Below are positions 9,264-17,764 of a stretch of 64,000 nt of DNA, in pieces. Where the stretch lies: contig NZ_CP089309.1 in assembly GCF_021228795.1 (NCBI RefSeq), forward strand, positions 4,523,501 through 4,587,500. Reading direction: 5' to 3'. A model generated the notes under the pieces. The model saw nothing but the letters and a program-made list of their open reading frames with translations, was not told the DNA's origin and did not search any database. Source of the stretch: Thiocapsa bogorovii. Lineage in GTDB: Bacteria; Pseudomonadota; Gammaproteobacteria; Chromatiales; Chromatiaceae. The first letter of the stretch is position 1; each line of letters begins with the position of its first letter. The position numbers and the translations under genes were made by a program.

Positions 9264-10154
9264 ATGTCGACAGCCCGGCCGTTTCGACGGCACCTTGCCT
9301 ATCTCGATTGGCTCTATAACCCCTTCAAATCATGGGACGTGACCCGCGTTTACGACCTCTTGTCGACCGACCTGGCCACCGAAAACGGGCTCTATCTCAA
9401 CCTGGGCTACTGGAGCGCGGAGCAGAGTCTGGACGATGCGTGCCAGGCGCTGGCCGCCTTGGTCGCGGAGCGCGCATCGATGGGGCCCGGCGATCGGGTG
9501 CTGGACGTCGGCTTCGGTTTCGCCGACCAGGACATCTACTGGCTTCGGACCTATGGACCCGATCACATCCAGGGACTGAACATCACCGCTTCCCAGGTGG
9601 CCGTCGCACGCGGGCGGGTCAAAGACCTCGGGCTGGAAGAGCGCATCGATCTGCGCGAAGGTTCGGCCACGGACATGCCGCTGCCGTCGAATTCAGTCGA
9701 CAAGGTCGTCGCCCTCGAGTGCGCCTTCCACTTCAAGACCCGCGAACGCTTTTTCGAGGAGGCCTTCCGTGTCCTGCGCCCGGGCGGCCGATTGGTCACG
9801 GCCGATATCATCCCTACGCCCCTTTCCGAGGATTGGCGTACCCGCCTGAAACAACGTTGGTCCTGGCGGCTGGTCGCGAGCAAGTTCGCCATCCCCGCCG
9901 AAAACGTCTACACCCGCGAGCGCTACGCAGAAAAGCTCGAGGCCTGCGGCTTCGGAGATGTCGAGGTCGCCTCCATCCGCGATCGCGTCTACACCCCTCT
10001 GCACGACTACCTCTCGAGACACCCGGAAACGCTCGACCGACTCCACCCCGCAACCCGACTCCCGGCACGACTTGCACTCGGCATGAGCGCCGAGAGCGTC
10101 TACGGCGGTCTGGACTATGTGCTCGCCGCCGCCTCTAAACCGCGCCTTTTGTGA
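9264..10154 (+). CDS. SAM-dependent methyltransferase (UbiE/tocopherol-type)
   Basis: A 296-residue class I methyltransferase. Motif I is VLDVGFGFADQD, followed by GLNITASQVAVARGR, DMPLPSNSVDKVVALECAFHF and VLRPGGRLVTADI. The closest recognisable relatives are small-molecule methyltransferases acting on quinone, tocopherol or polyketide-like substrates; the substrate cannot be assigned. The frame is open upstream to 9144, but ATG 9264 begins family-like sequence. The last few codons, encoding SKPRLL, are read from the TAAACCGCG end of the repeat element at 10136, so the repeat has probably replaced or extended the original C-terminus. Confidence 0.82.
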   Translation: MSTARPFRRHLAYLDWLYNPFKSWDVTRVYDLLSTDLATENGLYLNLGYWSAEQSLDDACQALAALVAERASMGPGDRVLDVGFGFADQDIYWLRTYGPDHIQGLNITASQVAVARGRVKDLGLEERIDLREGSATDMPLPSNSVDKVVALECAFHFKTRERFFEEAFRVLRPGGRLVTADIIPTPLSEDWRTRLKQRWSWRLVASKFAIPAENVYTRERYAEKLEACGFGDVEVASIRDRVYTPLHDYLSRHPETLDRLHPATRLPARLALGMSAESVYGGLDYVLAAASKPRLL

Positions 10155-10338
10155 CCTACGCGGTTTTACCGGTGACGACCCTCACGACGACCAAGCGACT
10201 TAAACCTGGCGCGGTTTTGAGAACGAAGAAGGGCAAAATGCTTTCAATCTCCTAAACCGCGTCGACTGAAACGGTCCAGAAACCATCCAAGGCCGACCTC
10301 GGGCGACGAGCAAGCAGAGAAACTCGGACGCGGTTTAG
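10136..10338. repeat. Composite inverted-repeat element, copy 3 (inverted orientation)
   Basis: Two modules face one another: 10136-10217 (TAAACCGCGCC to GGCGCGGTTT) and 10253-10338 (TAAACCGCGTC to GACGCGGTTTAG). In reverse complement the order is the GCGTC-ended module, a linker, then the GCGCC-ended module, as in copies 1 and 2. The element fills the gap between two convergent genes and overlaps the coding end of both. Confidence 0.8.
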
Positions 10339-10826
10339 TAGAGGAAGGGCACGAGCTTCTTCACCCCCTTCGCATACTCCGCATACTCCGGATGACGTTC
10401 GGTCAGCCAGCCTTCTTCCTTGCTGGCCTTGTAGTCGAAGAAGAAGAAGCCGAGGACCAGGATCGCGAGGTGGGAGATGCTGAGGGTGAAAAGCACCCAG
10501 CCCGCCGCCGCGAAGAGCTGGCTGCTGTAGAGCGGATGGCGAACGAGGGCGTAGACGCCGTGCTTGACCAGCTGGCTGTGATCGACCGGGTAGGGCAGGG
10601 GGGTTAGATACTCGCGGATATGGACCGAGCCGAAACCGCCGAGGACGAGGGCGACTGTCCAAAAGGCGATCAGCGCCGGCCAGCGCAAGGGCGCAAGGGT
10701 ATCCATAAGCGCCGGGGTCGCGAGCGGGTTCCAGGCCGGGGTGAAGATAAAGGCAAAGAAGAGCACGAACTGCAGCACGACGAGATATTCGCCGCGGTGG
10801 CCCTTCAGGAAGGAGAAACGGGTCAT
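10335..10826 (-). CDS. Isoprenylcysteine carboxyl methyltransferase (ICMT)-family membrane protein
   Basis: A 163-residue membrane protein with about four hydrophobic segments. The C-terminal half has the signature of phospholipid/isoprenylcysteine-type membrane methyltransferases: LVKHGVYALVRHPLYSSQLF, then a hydrophobic hairpin, then an acidic stretch around HPEYAEYAKGVKKLVPFL. RHPxY and the final E-Y motif form the SAM pocket in the family. The start is ATG 10826; the frame continues upstream without family-like sequence. The stop codon lies inside the GACGCGGTTTA end of the repeat element. Substrate unknown. Confidence 0.8.
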   Translation of the reverse strand: MTRFSFLKGHRGEYLVVLQFVLFFAFIFTPAWNPLATPALMDTLAPLRWPALIAFWTVALVLGGFGSVHIREYLTPLPYPVDHSQLVKHGVYALVRHPLYSSQLFAAAGWVLFTLSISHLAILVLGFFFFDYKASKEEGWLTERHPEYAEYAKGVKKLVPFLY

Positions 10827-11070
10827 GTCGGGGTCCTTGTCGGAGGTTGAGCGCCGGCGACCGTCGGTCGGGTCGCTATGACCGGCATTGTCTGACATCC
10901 GCGTACGTTGTGCCGAGCGTTGCGAGGCACAACGGCCGAGGCTCGGGTGCCGACTTGCAACGATGGCCGGCAACGCGCCATTCGGCGCCCCTTCGACGCA
11001 AGGTGCCCGCACGGGTGCTTTCCGGTACACTTCCGCAGTTTGAGTCAAGCCCCAACATGCGATCCCTGCC

Positions 11071-11529
11071 GTGCCGACATCGAGCGATCCCCGATTGTTG
11101 ACCTTTACCTGGCCGGTGCGGGTCTACTACGAAGACACCGACGCCGGCGGTGTCGTCTTCTATGCCAATTATCTGAAGTTCCTGGAGCGAGCGCGCACGG
11201 AATGGTTGCGCGCCGTTGGGCAGGAGCAAAGTGCCTTGCGCGCGCGTCACGGCATCGTCTTCGCCGTGCGTCGCATTGCGATCGACTATCTTGCACCCGC
11301 ACGTCTCGATGACTGCTTGAGCGTGACCTCCCGTCTGGTGCGGCCGGGCGGTGCGAGTCTGGAGTTCGACCAGCAGGTGATTCGCGACGAGGACGGTGCC
11401 TGTTGTTGCCGAGCTTCCGTCAGGATCGCCTGCATCGATGCCGGTACCTTGCGCGTCGCGCGCCTGCCCGGCGATCTCTTGTCCGAGTTGTTGCCCTTTG
11501 CGAGCGGTCCAGCGGAGCCCGTGTCATGA
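11071..11529 (+). CDS. ybgC: Acyl-CoA thioesterase YbgC (Tol-Pal system-associated)
   Basis: A 152-residue hot-dog-fold thioesterase and the first gene of the tol-pal operon. The active-site segment YYEDTDAGGVVFYANYLKF contains the catalytic Asp, and ERARTEWLR follows, as in the 4-hydroxybenzoyl-CoA thioesterase family. YbgC acts on acyl-CoA/ACP and is linked to phospholipid enzymes. The start is GTG 11071; the 244 bases upstream, before the divergent ICMT-type gene, should hold the operon promoter. Its TGA overlaps the tolQ ATG by four bases. Confidence 0.94.
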   Translation: MPTSSDPRLLTFTWPVRVYYEDTDAGGVVFYANYLKFLERARTEWLRAVGQEQSALRARHGIVFAVRRIAIDYLAPARLDDCLSVTSRLVRPGGASLEFDQQVIRDEDGACCCRASVRIACIDAGTLRVARLPGDLLSELLPFASGPAEPVS

Positions 11530-12200
11530 CGTCCGATCTGTCGATGTTCAACCTGATTCTCCAGGCTAGTTTGGTGGTGCAGTTGGTCCTGCTGGTGCTC
11601 GTCATCGCCTCTGTGACCTCTTGGACCATGATCCTGGACCGCGGGCGCGTGCTCTCCAAGGCACGCAAAAGCGCCAATGCCTTCGAAGAGCGCTTCTGGT
11701 CCGGCGGAGATCTCAGTGCGCTCTACAAGGATCTGAGCGAGAACCGCAAGGGCGAACATGGTCTGCCGTCCATCTTTCGCGCCGGATTCAAGGAATACGT
11801 GCGGCTGCGCAAGATCGAGGGCAACGACCTGATGGCTGTCCTGCAGGGTAGCGAGCGCTCGATGCGCGTCGCCCTCAGCCGCGAGATGGATCGCCTGGAG
11901 ACCAGCCTGACCTTCCTGGCGACGGTCGGTTCGACCAGCCCCTATATCGGTCTGTTCGGGACCGTCTGGGGCATCATGCATGCCTTCCATGCGCTGGGGA
12001 ACGTGGAGCAGGCCACCCTCGCGCTCGTCGCGCCGGGCATCTCGGAGGCCCTGGTCGCCACCGCGATCGGTCTCTTCGCGGCCATCCCCGCCGTTATCGC
12101 CTACAACAGGTACGCCTATCAGGTCGAGCGTCTCAACAGCCGCTACGAGGAGTTCATGGAAGAGTTCTCGACCCTGCTGCAGCGCCAAGGCCGCAACTGA
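11526..12200 (+). CDS. tolQ: Tol-Pal system proton channel subunit TolQ
   Basis: A 224-residue inner-membrane protein of the ExbB/TolQ family. With TolR it forms the proton-driven motor of the Tol-Pal system. Three membrane segments are visible: residues ~10-35, and two in the second half containing the TSPYIGLFGTVWGIMHAF signature and GLFAAIPAVIAYNRY. The start at ATG 11526 gives an ATGA overlap with ybgC, which implies translational coupling. tolR follows after 20 bases. Confidence 0.97.
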   Translation: MTSDLSMFNLILQASLVVQLVLLVLVIASVTSWTMILDRGRVLSKARKSANAFEERFWSGGDLSALYKDLSENRKGEHGLPSIFRAGFKEYVRLRKIEGNDLMAVLQGSERSMRVALSREMDRLETSLTFLATVGSTSPYIGLFGTVWGIMHAFHALGNVEQATLALVAPGISEALVATAIGLFAAIPAVIAYNRYAYQVERLNSRYEEFMEEFSTLLQRQGRN

Positions 12201-12220
12201 GCGTTCGAGGACCCCGTTAG

Positions 12221-12664
12221 ATGCTCAAGCGCACCCGTTCCAGACAGCGCCGCCGGCCGATGGCCGAGATCAACGTTGTGCCCTACATCGACGTGATGCT
12301 GGTGCTGCTCGTCATCTTCATGGTCACGGCGCCCTTGATCACCCAGGGTGTGAAGGTGGCGTTGCCGCAGGAAAAGGCCGGCGGGATCCCAAGCCCGACG
12401 ACCGAGTCGCTGATCATTACGGTCGATGAGTTCGGCGACTATTACATCGATATCGGAGATGAGAAGAACGCCCCGGCCAGCGAGCAAATCCTGTTCGACC
12501 GCATTCGTGTCGTGCTCGAATACAGGCCCGAAACGCCGATCCTGGTGCGGGCGGACCACCGGGTCGACTACGGGCGTGTGGTTCGTGCCATGGTCGTCGC
12601 TCAGGCGGCAGGCGCTCCGGAGGTCGGTTTGGTGACGGTGCCGCCGGAGCGCCGCGAGCCCTAG
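12221..12664 (+). CDS. tolR: Tol-Pal system protein TolR
   Basis: A 147-residue ExbD/TolR protein. A short basic N-terminus precedes one membrane segment containing VVPYIDVMLVLLVIFMVTA, in which the Asp is the proton-carrying residue. The remainder is a periplasmic domain with ILVRADHRVDYGRVV and the C-terminal GLVTVPPE. Length matches the family. It lies in the tolQRAB-pal order and works as the partner of TolQ. Confidence 0.97.
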   Translation: MLKRTRSRQRRRPMAEINVVPYIDVMLVLLVIFMVTAPLITQGVKVALPQEKAGGIPSPTTESLIITVDEFGDYYIDIGDEKNAPASEQILFDRIRVVLEYRPETPILVRADHRVDYGRVVRAMVVAQAAGAPEVGLVTVPPERREP

Positions 12665-12685
12665 CGCTGCGGCCCGAGCCCCGAC

Positions 12686-14020
12686 ATGTGGCACATCCTG
12701 AGGCAAAACCCGGGGGCCTTCTATTGGTCGCTGGGTCTGCATGTCTTTTTCGCCCTGCTTTTCTTCGTGGGCGTGAAGATCGACCGGCCGATCACGGAGG
12801 CGGGGAGCAAGCCGCGCGTGGTTCAGGCGACCGTCGTGAGCGATGCCGCGCTCGAGGCGATGGTCGCGCAGTTTCAGGCCGAGCAGGCGCGCCGTCCGGC
12901 CGGGCCCGAGATCAGTCCCGAGGTCGGCACGGAGATCATTCCGCAAGCGCAGGAGCCGCCTGATGCTGTGACGCTTGAAGACCTGAGCGCGGCTGAGGCC
13001 GCCCGGCTCGAGACCGAGCGGCTCGAGGCGGAGGCGGTCGACGCGGAGCGTCAGGCCGACGCCGAACGCGAGGAGGCGCAGCGTCTTGCAGAGGCGGCTC
13101 GCGCCGCCGCCGAAGCCGAGCGCCTGGCAGCCGAGGCCGAAGCTGCTGCAGCCGAGGCCGAAGCGCGCCGCCAGCTGGAGATCGACCGCATGGCCGAGGC
13201 CCAGCGCCGAGCGCAGGCCGAACGAGAGGCGGAGGAGGCCGCTGCGAGGGCCGAGGCCGAACGGCGCGCAGAGGCCGAGCGACGTGCAGAGGCCGCACGA
13301 CGCGCCGAGGCCGAGCGTCTGGCCGCCGAGGCCGCAGCCGCCAAGGCCGAGGCGGAGCGTCTCGCCGAAGAGAAACGTCTTGCCGCGGAGGCCGCGGCAC
13401 GGGCCGAGGCACAACGGCGATCCGAGGCGGCACGCGCTGAAGACGAACGCCGCGCGAGGGTTGAGGCCGAGCGCCGTGCCGAGATCGAGCGTCGTGCGGA
13501 GGCGCAGCGCCGAGCCGACGCCGAGGCAGCCCTTGAGCGGCAGCGGCAGCTTGAGGAGGAGGCTCGCCTGATGGCCGAGATCGAGGAGCGTCGTCTCGTC
13601 GAGGAGCTTGCACAAGAAAGCATCGAGCAGGAGGCCAGGCGGATGGCCGCGGAGGAGGCGCAGCGCCGGCTCGCCGCGGAAGAGGCGCAGCGTGCCCGCG
13701 AGGACGATCTGCTGTCGTCTTTGGCATCCGAGCAGCTCGCGCGCGAGGCCGACCGCTACGTCCCCGTGATCCGTGATCGGGTGCGTCAGTTCTGGGTCCG
13801 GCCGCCGGCGACCGGGCGTGATCTCGCGACGGTCGTCACCGTACGGCTCATCCCCGGCGGGGATGTGGTGCCCGACAGCGTCCGCGTAATTCAAAGCAGC
13901 GGCAACACCGCCTTCGATCAATCGGTCGTAGCCGCGGTGAATCAGGCATCGCCCCTGCCCGTGCCTTCCGGCCCCCTGTTCGAGCGCTTTCGCGAGTTCA
14001 ATTTCACCTTCAAGCCCTAG
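12686..14020 (+). CDS. tolA: Tol-Pal system protein TolA
   Basis: A 444-residue envelope-spanning protein. One membrane segment (residues ~12-30, FYWSLGLHVFFALLFF) anchors a very long Ala/Glu/Arg helical region (~105-350) that crosses the periplasm. The C-terminal globular domain (~350-444) carries YVPVIRDRVRQFWVRPP and ends in FREFNFTFKP. TolA links TolQR to TolB/Pal. The helical region is built on GCC-GAG-rich codons, whose low complexity creates long spurious open frames on the other strand. The C-domain identity fixes the call. Confidence 0.96.
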   Translation: MWHILRQNPGAFYWSLGLHVFFALLFFVGVKIDRPITEAGSKPRVVQATVVSDAALEAMVAQFQAEQARRPAGPEISPEVGTEIIPQAQEPPDAVTLEDLSAAEAARLETERLEAEAVDAERQADAEREEAQRLAEAARAAAEAERLAAEAEAAAAEAEARRQLEIDRMAEAQRRAQAEREAEEAAARAEAERRAEAERRAEAARRAEAERLAAEAAAAKAEAERLAEEKRLAAEAAARAEAQRRSEAARAEDERRARVEAERRAEIERRAEAQRRADAEAALERQRQLEEEARLMAEIEERRLVEELAQESIEQEARRMAAEEAQRRLAAEEAQRAREDDLLSSLASEQLAREADRYVPVIRDRVRQFWVRPPATGRDLATVVTVRLIPGGDVVPDSVRVIQSSGNTAFDQSVVAAVNQASPLPVPSGPLFERFREFNFTFKP

Positions 14021-14035
14021 CCAGGACAGATCCCT

Positions 14036-15358
14036 ATGCCCCGACATCCGCGCCGCACCTCGATCCTACTGACCTTTGCAGTCGTCTTTTTCGGATTCGG
14101 GCTCGGACTCGTTGCCGTGCCGGCGCAGGCGCGTCTGAACATCGAGGTCACCGGCGGTGTGGAGGCCGCGCAGCCGATCGCGGTGGTCCCCTTCGGCGTG
14201 AGCGACGGGCTGATCCCGCCGGTGGATATCGCCGCGGTCATCAGCGCCGATCTGGCGCGCACCGGCCGCTTTCGCCCGATGCCGACACGCGACATGCTCG
14301 ACATGCCGGCCCGTCACGAGGACGTGGATCTGCGCGACTGGAGCCTGCTCGGGATGAACAACCTGGTCATCGGCCGTGTCGAGGCCGACGGCAGCGGTTA
14401 CCGTGTCAGCTTCATCCTTTATGACGTCTTCCGCGGCAATCAGCTCGCCAGCAGCACCATCGTCTCCACCAAGACGGGAATGCGCAACACGGCGCACCGG
14501 ATCTCCGACATCATCTATCAGAAGCTGACCGGCCAGCGCGGCGTCGCAGCCACACGCATCGCCTACGTGACCGCCACCGGTCAAGGCGAGGGCCAGACCG
14601 TGACCCTGCGCGTCGCGGACGCCGACGGCTTCAACCCGCAGACCATCGTCTCCTCCGGCGAGCCCATCATGTCGCCGGCCTGGTCTCCCGACGGACGTCG
14701 CATCGCCTACGTCTCGTTCGAGAACAAGCGCGCCGCCATCTATGTCCAGGAGCTTGCAAGCGGGCGTCGCGAGCTGGTCGCGAGCCATCCCGGTATCAAC
14801 GGCTCGCCGGCCTTCTCGCCCGACGGGCGCAAGCTCGCGATGACCCTCTCCAAGGACGGCAATCCGGACATTTATGTCTTGGACCTGACGACGCGCGAGC
14901 TGGTCCGCCTCACCGACCATTTCGCCATCGACACTGAGCCCTCCTGGTCGCCGGACGGGCAACAGATCATCTTCACCTCCGATCGCGGCGGCAGCCCGCA
15001 GATCTACCGGATGGGCTCCGGCGGCGGGCCTGCCCAGCGGATCAGCTCCGAGGGCGACTACAACGCGCGCGCATCGTACGCGCCGGACGGGCGCTCCATC
15101 GTCCTGGTGACACGGGTCAACGGAATGTTTCGCATCGGGCTCATCGATCTGGATCGCGGCTTCATGCGCCTGCTGAGCAACGGCAGCCTGGACGAGTCAC
15201 CGAGTTTCGCACCGAACGGCAGCATGGTAATTTACGCGACCATCCACGGTGGTCGCGGCGTGTTGGCCGCAGCCTCGATCGACGGCGGCGGCAACCAGCG
15301 TCTCTCGCAGGATTCCGGCGAGGTCCGCGAGCCCGCGTGGTCTCCGTTCATCAAATGA
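14036..15358 (+). CDS. tolB: Tol-Pal system beta-propeller protein TolB
   Basis: A 440-residue periplasmic protein with an N-terminal signal sequence ending near AQA-RLNIEV. An N-terminal TolB_N domain (residues ~35-160, AVVPFGVSDGLIPPVDIAAVI) is followed by a six-bladed propeller made of repeated WSPDGRRIAYVS, FSPDGRKLAMTLS and WSPDGQQIIFTSD motifs. TolB shuttles between TolA and Pal. It starts 15 bases after tolA. Length and repeat number are standard. Confidence 0.97.
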   Translation: MPRHPRRTSILLTFAVVFFGFGLGLVAVPAQARLNIEVTGGVEAAQPIAVVPFGVSDGLIPPVDIAAVISADLARTGRFRPMPTRDMLDMPARHEDVDLRDWSLLGMNNLVIGRVEADGSGYRVSFILYDVFRGNQLASSTIVSTKTGMRNTAHRISDIIYQKLTGQRGVAATRIAYVTATGQGEGQTVTLRVADADGFNPQTIVSSGEPIMSPAWSPDGRRIAYVSFENKRAAIYVQELASGRRELVASHPGINGSPAFSPDGRKLAMTLSKDGNPDIYVLDLTTRELVRLTDHFAIDTEPSWSPDGQQIIFTSDRGGSPQIYRMGSGGGPAQRISSEGDYNARASYAPDGRSIVLVTRVNGMFRIGLIDLDRGFMRLLSNGSLDESPSFAPNGSMVIYATIHGGRGVLAAASIDGGGNQRLSQDSGEVREPAWSPFIK

Positions 15359-15419
15359 TCCCGGCGCGCCCCCGGCAATCCAATGTCCAATCCCCGCGGC
15401 AGGGGTGAAGGAGTCTGCG

Positions 15420-15959
15420 ATGACAACGAACCCCAAGGGCCTCCGGGCGCCGACGCTCCTTCTGTCCGCCGTCCTCCTCGCCTCTGCGTTGGCTGCCGGT
15501 TGCACCAGTACGCCGAAACAACCAACCGAGCCGGTCGTACCGCAGCCGCAGCCGCCGGTTCCGACCACCACGGTCCCGCTCGAGCCTGCGCGGCCGGTCT
15601 ATGCCGGCCCCTGGGAGGACCCGAGCAACCCGCTGTATCAGCGCACCATCTATTTCGACTACGACACCGCCGAGATCAAGCCCGAGTATCTCCCGGTGCT
15701 GCGCACGCACGCGCGGTATCTGGGCACCAACGCAGGCGTGAAGGCGACACTCGAGGGAAACACCGACGAGCGCGGGACACGCGAATACAACCTCGCGCTG
15801 GGCGATCAACGTGCCGAGTCGGTGCGGCGCCTCATGATCGCCGACGGCGTGCCGCCGAACCAGTTGTCCACTCTCAGCTACGGCGAGGAGCTCCCCGCGA
15901 ATCCCGGGCATGGCGAGCAGGCATGGCGGTTGAATCGGCGTGTCGTGATCCAGTATTGA
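15420..15959 (+). CDS. pal: Peptidoglycan-associated lipoprotein Pal
   Basis: A 179-residue outer-membrane lipoprotein. The lipobox is LAAGC near residue 28, followed by a Pro-rich linker and an OmpA-like peptidoglycan-binding domain (~70-179) with TIYFDYDTAEIKPEY, GNTDERGTREYNLALGDQRA and SYGEELP. The start at ATG 15420 follows a GAAGGAG ribosome binding site. It follows tolB after 61 bases and precedes an intrinsic-terminator-like hairpin. Confidence 0.96.
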   Translation: MTTNPKGLRAPTLLLSAVLLASALAAGCTSTPKQPTEPVVPQPQPPVPTTTVPLEPARPVYAGPWEDPSNPLYQRTIYFDYDTAEIKPEYLPVLRTHARYLGTNAGVKATLEGNTDERGTREYNLALGDQRAESVRRLMIADGVPPNQLSTLSYGEELPANPGHGEQAWRLNRRVVIQY

Positions 15960-15962
15960 ATC

Positions 15963-15990
15963 GGCCCGTCTGGCGTGCGGGCCTTTGCTT
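15963..15990 (+). terminator. Hairpin after pal
   Basis: GGCCCG and CGGGCC form a 6-bp GC stem with a 9-base loop, immediately followed by a T-rich stretch. It begins four bases after the pal stop codon and probably reduces read-through into cpoB, which lies 160 bases further on. Confidence 0.65.
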
Positions 15991-16151
15991 TGGTTTTGGG
16001 TTTGCGTGTGTCTGCAGACGTCGGCATCGACGCGATTCAAGTCTGTTGAAATGTGACTAAAGTTTGCTTTTCTCGATGCTTGAGGTCGTTGCTCGATCTC
16101 GGAGCGAGAAGGTCTCAGTTGAGATCGGCACAGGATTTTGGAGTGTATTGA

Positions 16152-17015
16152 ATGCGTATCCGACCGATTGTCCTGATTCTTGCCGCGGCTCTGATCGCCG
16201 CGGCCATCCCGGCGAAGACGCTTGCGAATCCGGCCCTCGAGGCGCGGATCGCGCGGATGGAACGCATCCTCGAGAATCAGGCAGGCTCGGAGCTCCTGCT
16301 CCAGATGCAGCAGCTGCAGATGGAGATGCAGGAGCTGCGTGGCCTGGTCGAGATGCAGCAGTTCGAGATCCAGAAGCTCCAGCGCCAGCAGCGCGATCAA
16401 TTTCTCGATATCGACTCTCGGCTCGGCGCCGATCGCGGTGATCCCTTGGGGCCCGCTCCCGGGGGCGATCTGAGCGGCGGTCTAGGGACCGGCGCTGTCG
16501 ACTTCAGCGGGAGCGGTTTGGATGCACCTGCCGGGACGCCCGAACCACAGCCTCCGATCGGTGCACCCGTGCCCTCGTCGAGCGGCGCCGCGGGCATTCC
16601 ATCTTTGCCGTCGCCCGAGACGACTGGCGGCAGCGAGCGCGATGCCTATGCCGCCGCCTTCGAGCTGCTCAAAGAGCGCAACTACGAAGAGGCCCAGGCC
16701 GCGTTCAACGATGTGCTCAGGCGCTATCCGCAGGGACAATTCACCGACAACGCGCGCTACTGGCTCGGAGAGACCTACTACGTCCAGCGCAATTACCCGG
16801 CTGCCTTGGCCGAGCTCGATCGCCTGGTCCAGCTCAGCCCCGACAGCCCGAAGGTCCCCGGCGCCCTGCTCAAGATCGGCTACATCCAATACGAGCAGAA
16901 GGCGATCGATCAGGCGCGCACCACGCTCGAGCAGGTCGTTACTCGCTATCCCAACAGCACCGAGGCGCGCCTCGCGAAAAGCCGTCTGGATCGGATTGGC
17001 CAGGAGTTGCGCTGA
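16152..17015 (+). CDS. cpoB: Cell division coordinator CpoB (YbgF)
   Basis: A 287-residue periplasmic protein with a signal peptide, an N-terminal coiled coil rich in Gln/Met/Leu (residues ~35-90), a Pro/Gly/Ser-rich linker and C-terminal TPR repeats (~165-285: YAAAFELLKERNYEEAQAAF, YWLGETYYVQRNY). CpoB couples Tol-Pal constriction to peptidoglycan synthesis and binds TolA. It is the last gene of the tol-pal cluster, followed by tRNA-Lys. Length fits the family. Confidence 0.93.
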   Translation: MRIRPIVLILAAALIAAAIPAKTLANPALEARIARMERILENQAGSELLLQMQQLQMEMQELRGLVEMQQFEIQKLQRQQRDQFLDIDSRLGADRGDPLGPAPGGDLSGGLGTGAVDFSGSGLDAPAGTPEPQPPIGAPVPSSSGAAGIPSLPSPETTGGSERDAYAAAFELLKERNYEEAQAAFNDVLRRYPQGQFTDNARYWLGETYYVQRNYPAALAELDRLVQLSPDSPKVPGALLKIGYIQYEQKAIDQARTTLEQVVTRYPNSTEARLAKSRLDRIGQELR

Positions 17016-17076
17016 GCGACCCCGGCCGGCGCGAGGCCGCCACGACACCTGTTTCGACGCGCCCGCGCCCTAACCC

Positions 17077-17105
17077 TTCAAAAAGACCGCGCGCCGCATT
17101 ATACT
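17077..17105 (+). promoter_or_regulatory. Likely promoter of tRNA-Lys
   Basis: A TATACT hexamer at 17100-17105 lies 12 bases before the mature tRNA start, with a TTCAAA-like -35 about 17 bases upstream. The GC-rich stretch CGCGCGCCGC just before the -10 resembles nothing else notable. This is inferred from spacing only. Confidence 0.45.
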
Positions 17106-17116
17106 GCACGGCTTTC

Positions 17117-17192
17117 GCGCCCTTAGCTCAGTTGGTAGAGCATCTGACTTTTAATCAGGTGGTCGCAGGTTCGAGCCCTGCAGGGCGCACCA
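17117..17192 (+). tRNA. tRNA-Lys (anticodon TTT)
   Basis: A 76-base cloverleaf. The acceptor stem GCGCCCT pairs with AGGGCGC and the encoded 3' ACCA is present. The D-arm is AGCTCAGTTGGTAGAGC, the anticodon arm CTGACTTTTAATCAG has anticodon TTT, and the T-arm contains GGTTCGAGCCC. It follows cpoB, as in many gammaproteobacteria, and is followed within nine bases by an intrinsic terminator. Confidence 0.97.
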
Positions 17193-17200
17193 TAACAGAC

Positions 17201-17236
17201 AAGGGGTTAGGCGAAAGCCCAACCCCTTTTTCTTTG
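17201..17236 (+). terminator. Intrinsic terminator after tRNA-Lys
   Basis: AAGGGGTT-A-GGC, a GAAA loop and GCC-C-AACCCCTT form an 11-bp stem with one mismatch, followed by a run of T residues. This is a textbook rho-independent terminator. Confidence 0.9.
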
Positions 17237-17418
17237 TCCGCAGGCGCTCCGGGAATCGTTCCGGATAGGCAATCCGATGTTTGATCCGTTACGGCGATGT
17301 TGTGCCGTGTGATGGTTCGGCCGATTCGGCCCAACCCGCTACATTCCGGACCGGGCGGCGGCATGTTGTCGCTGCGGAGTCAGGTGATGCACAAGCTACA
17401 GCACGGGGTATTCGATCG

Positions 17419-17742
17419 ATGTTTATCGCGATGAATCGGTTTCGTATCAACCGGGGCTTCGAGGCCGATTTCGAGCGCCTCTGGCGGGAGCGCCAATCCC
17501 GGCTTGCACAGGTACCGGGGTTCGTGACGTTTCGACTCCTCAAGGGGCCGGACGACGGTGAGACCACGCTGTACGCATCCCACACAACCTGGGGCTCGCG
17601 CGGTCACTTCGATGCCTGGCGCGAGTCCGACGCGTTCCACAAGGCGCACGCACAGGCGAAGGCGCCTCAGGGGACCTATGCGGGTCCCCCGGTCCTGGAG
17701 GTGTTCGATGTGGTCCTGGAGGAGTCGGCCCCCGGATCCTGA
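17419..17742 (+). CDS. Antibiotic-biosynthesis-monooxygenase-fold protein (HmoA-like)
   Basis: A 107-residue single-domain ferredoxin-like protein of the ABM family, which includes heme-degrading and quinol monooxygenases. Typical features are the N-terminal FIAMNRFRINRGFEADFERLW, then PGFVTFRLLKG, TLYASHTTWGSRGHFDAWRESDAF and the C-terminal PPVLEVFDVVLE strand. The W-x(n)-F-W pattern favours the HmoA/IsdG-like branch, but no heme ligand can be proven. Start ATG 17419; the longer upstream frame is not family-like. The next gene follows after 22 bases. Confidence 0.78.
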   Translation: MFIAMNRFRINRGFEADFERLWRERQSRLAQVPGFVTFRLLKGPDDGETTLYASHTTWGSRGHFDAWRESDAFHKAHAQAKAPQGTYAGPPVLEVFDVVLEESAPGS

Positions 17743-17764
17743 TCGGGCCGAATGGGGAATCGGC

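Noticed and set aside
12143-14047. A 634-residue open frame antisense to tolA
   Set aside because: It is created by the low-complexity GCC-GAG codons of the TolA helical region; its Leu/Gly/Arg-rich translation resembles no protein and tolA is certain.
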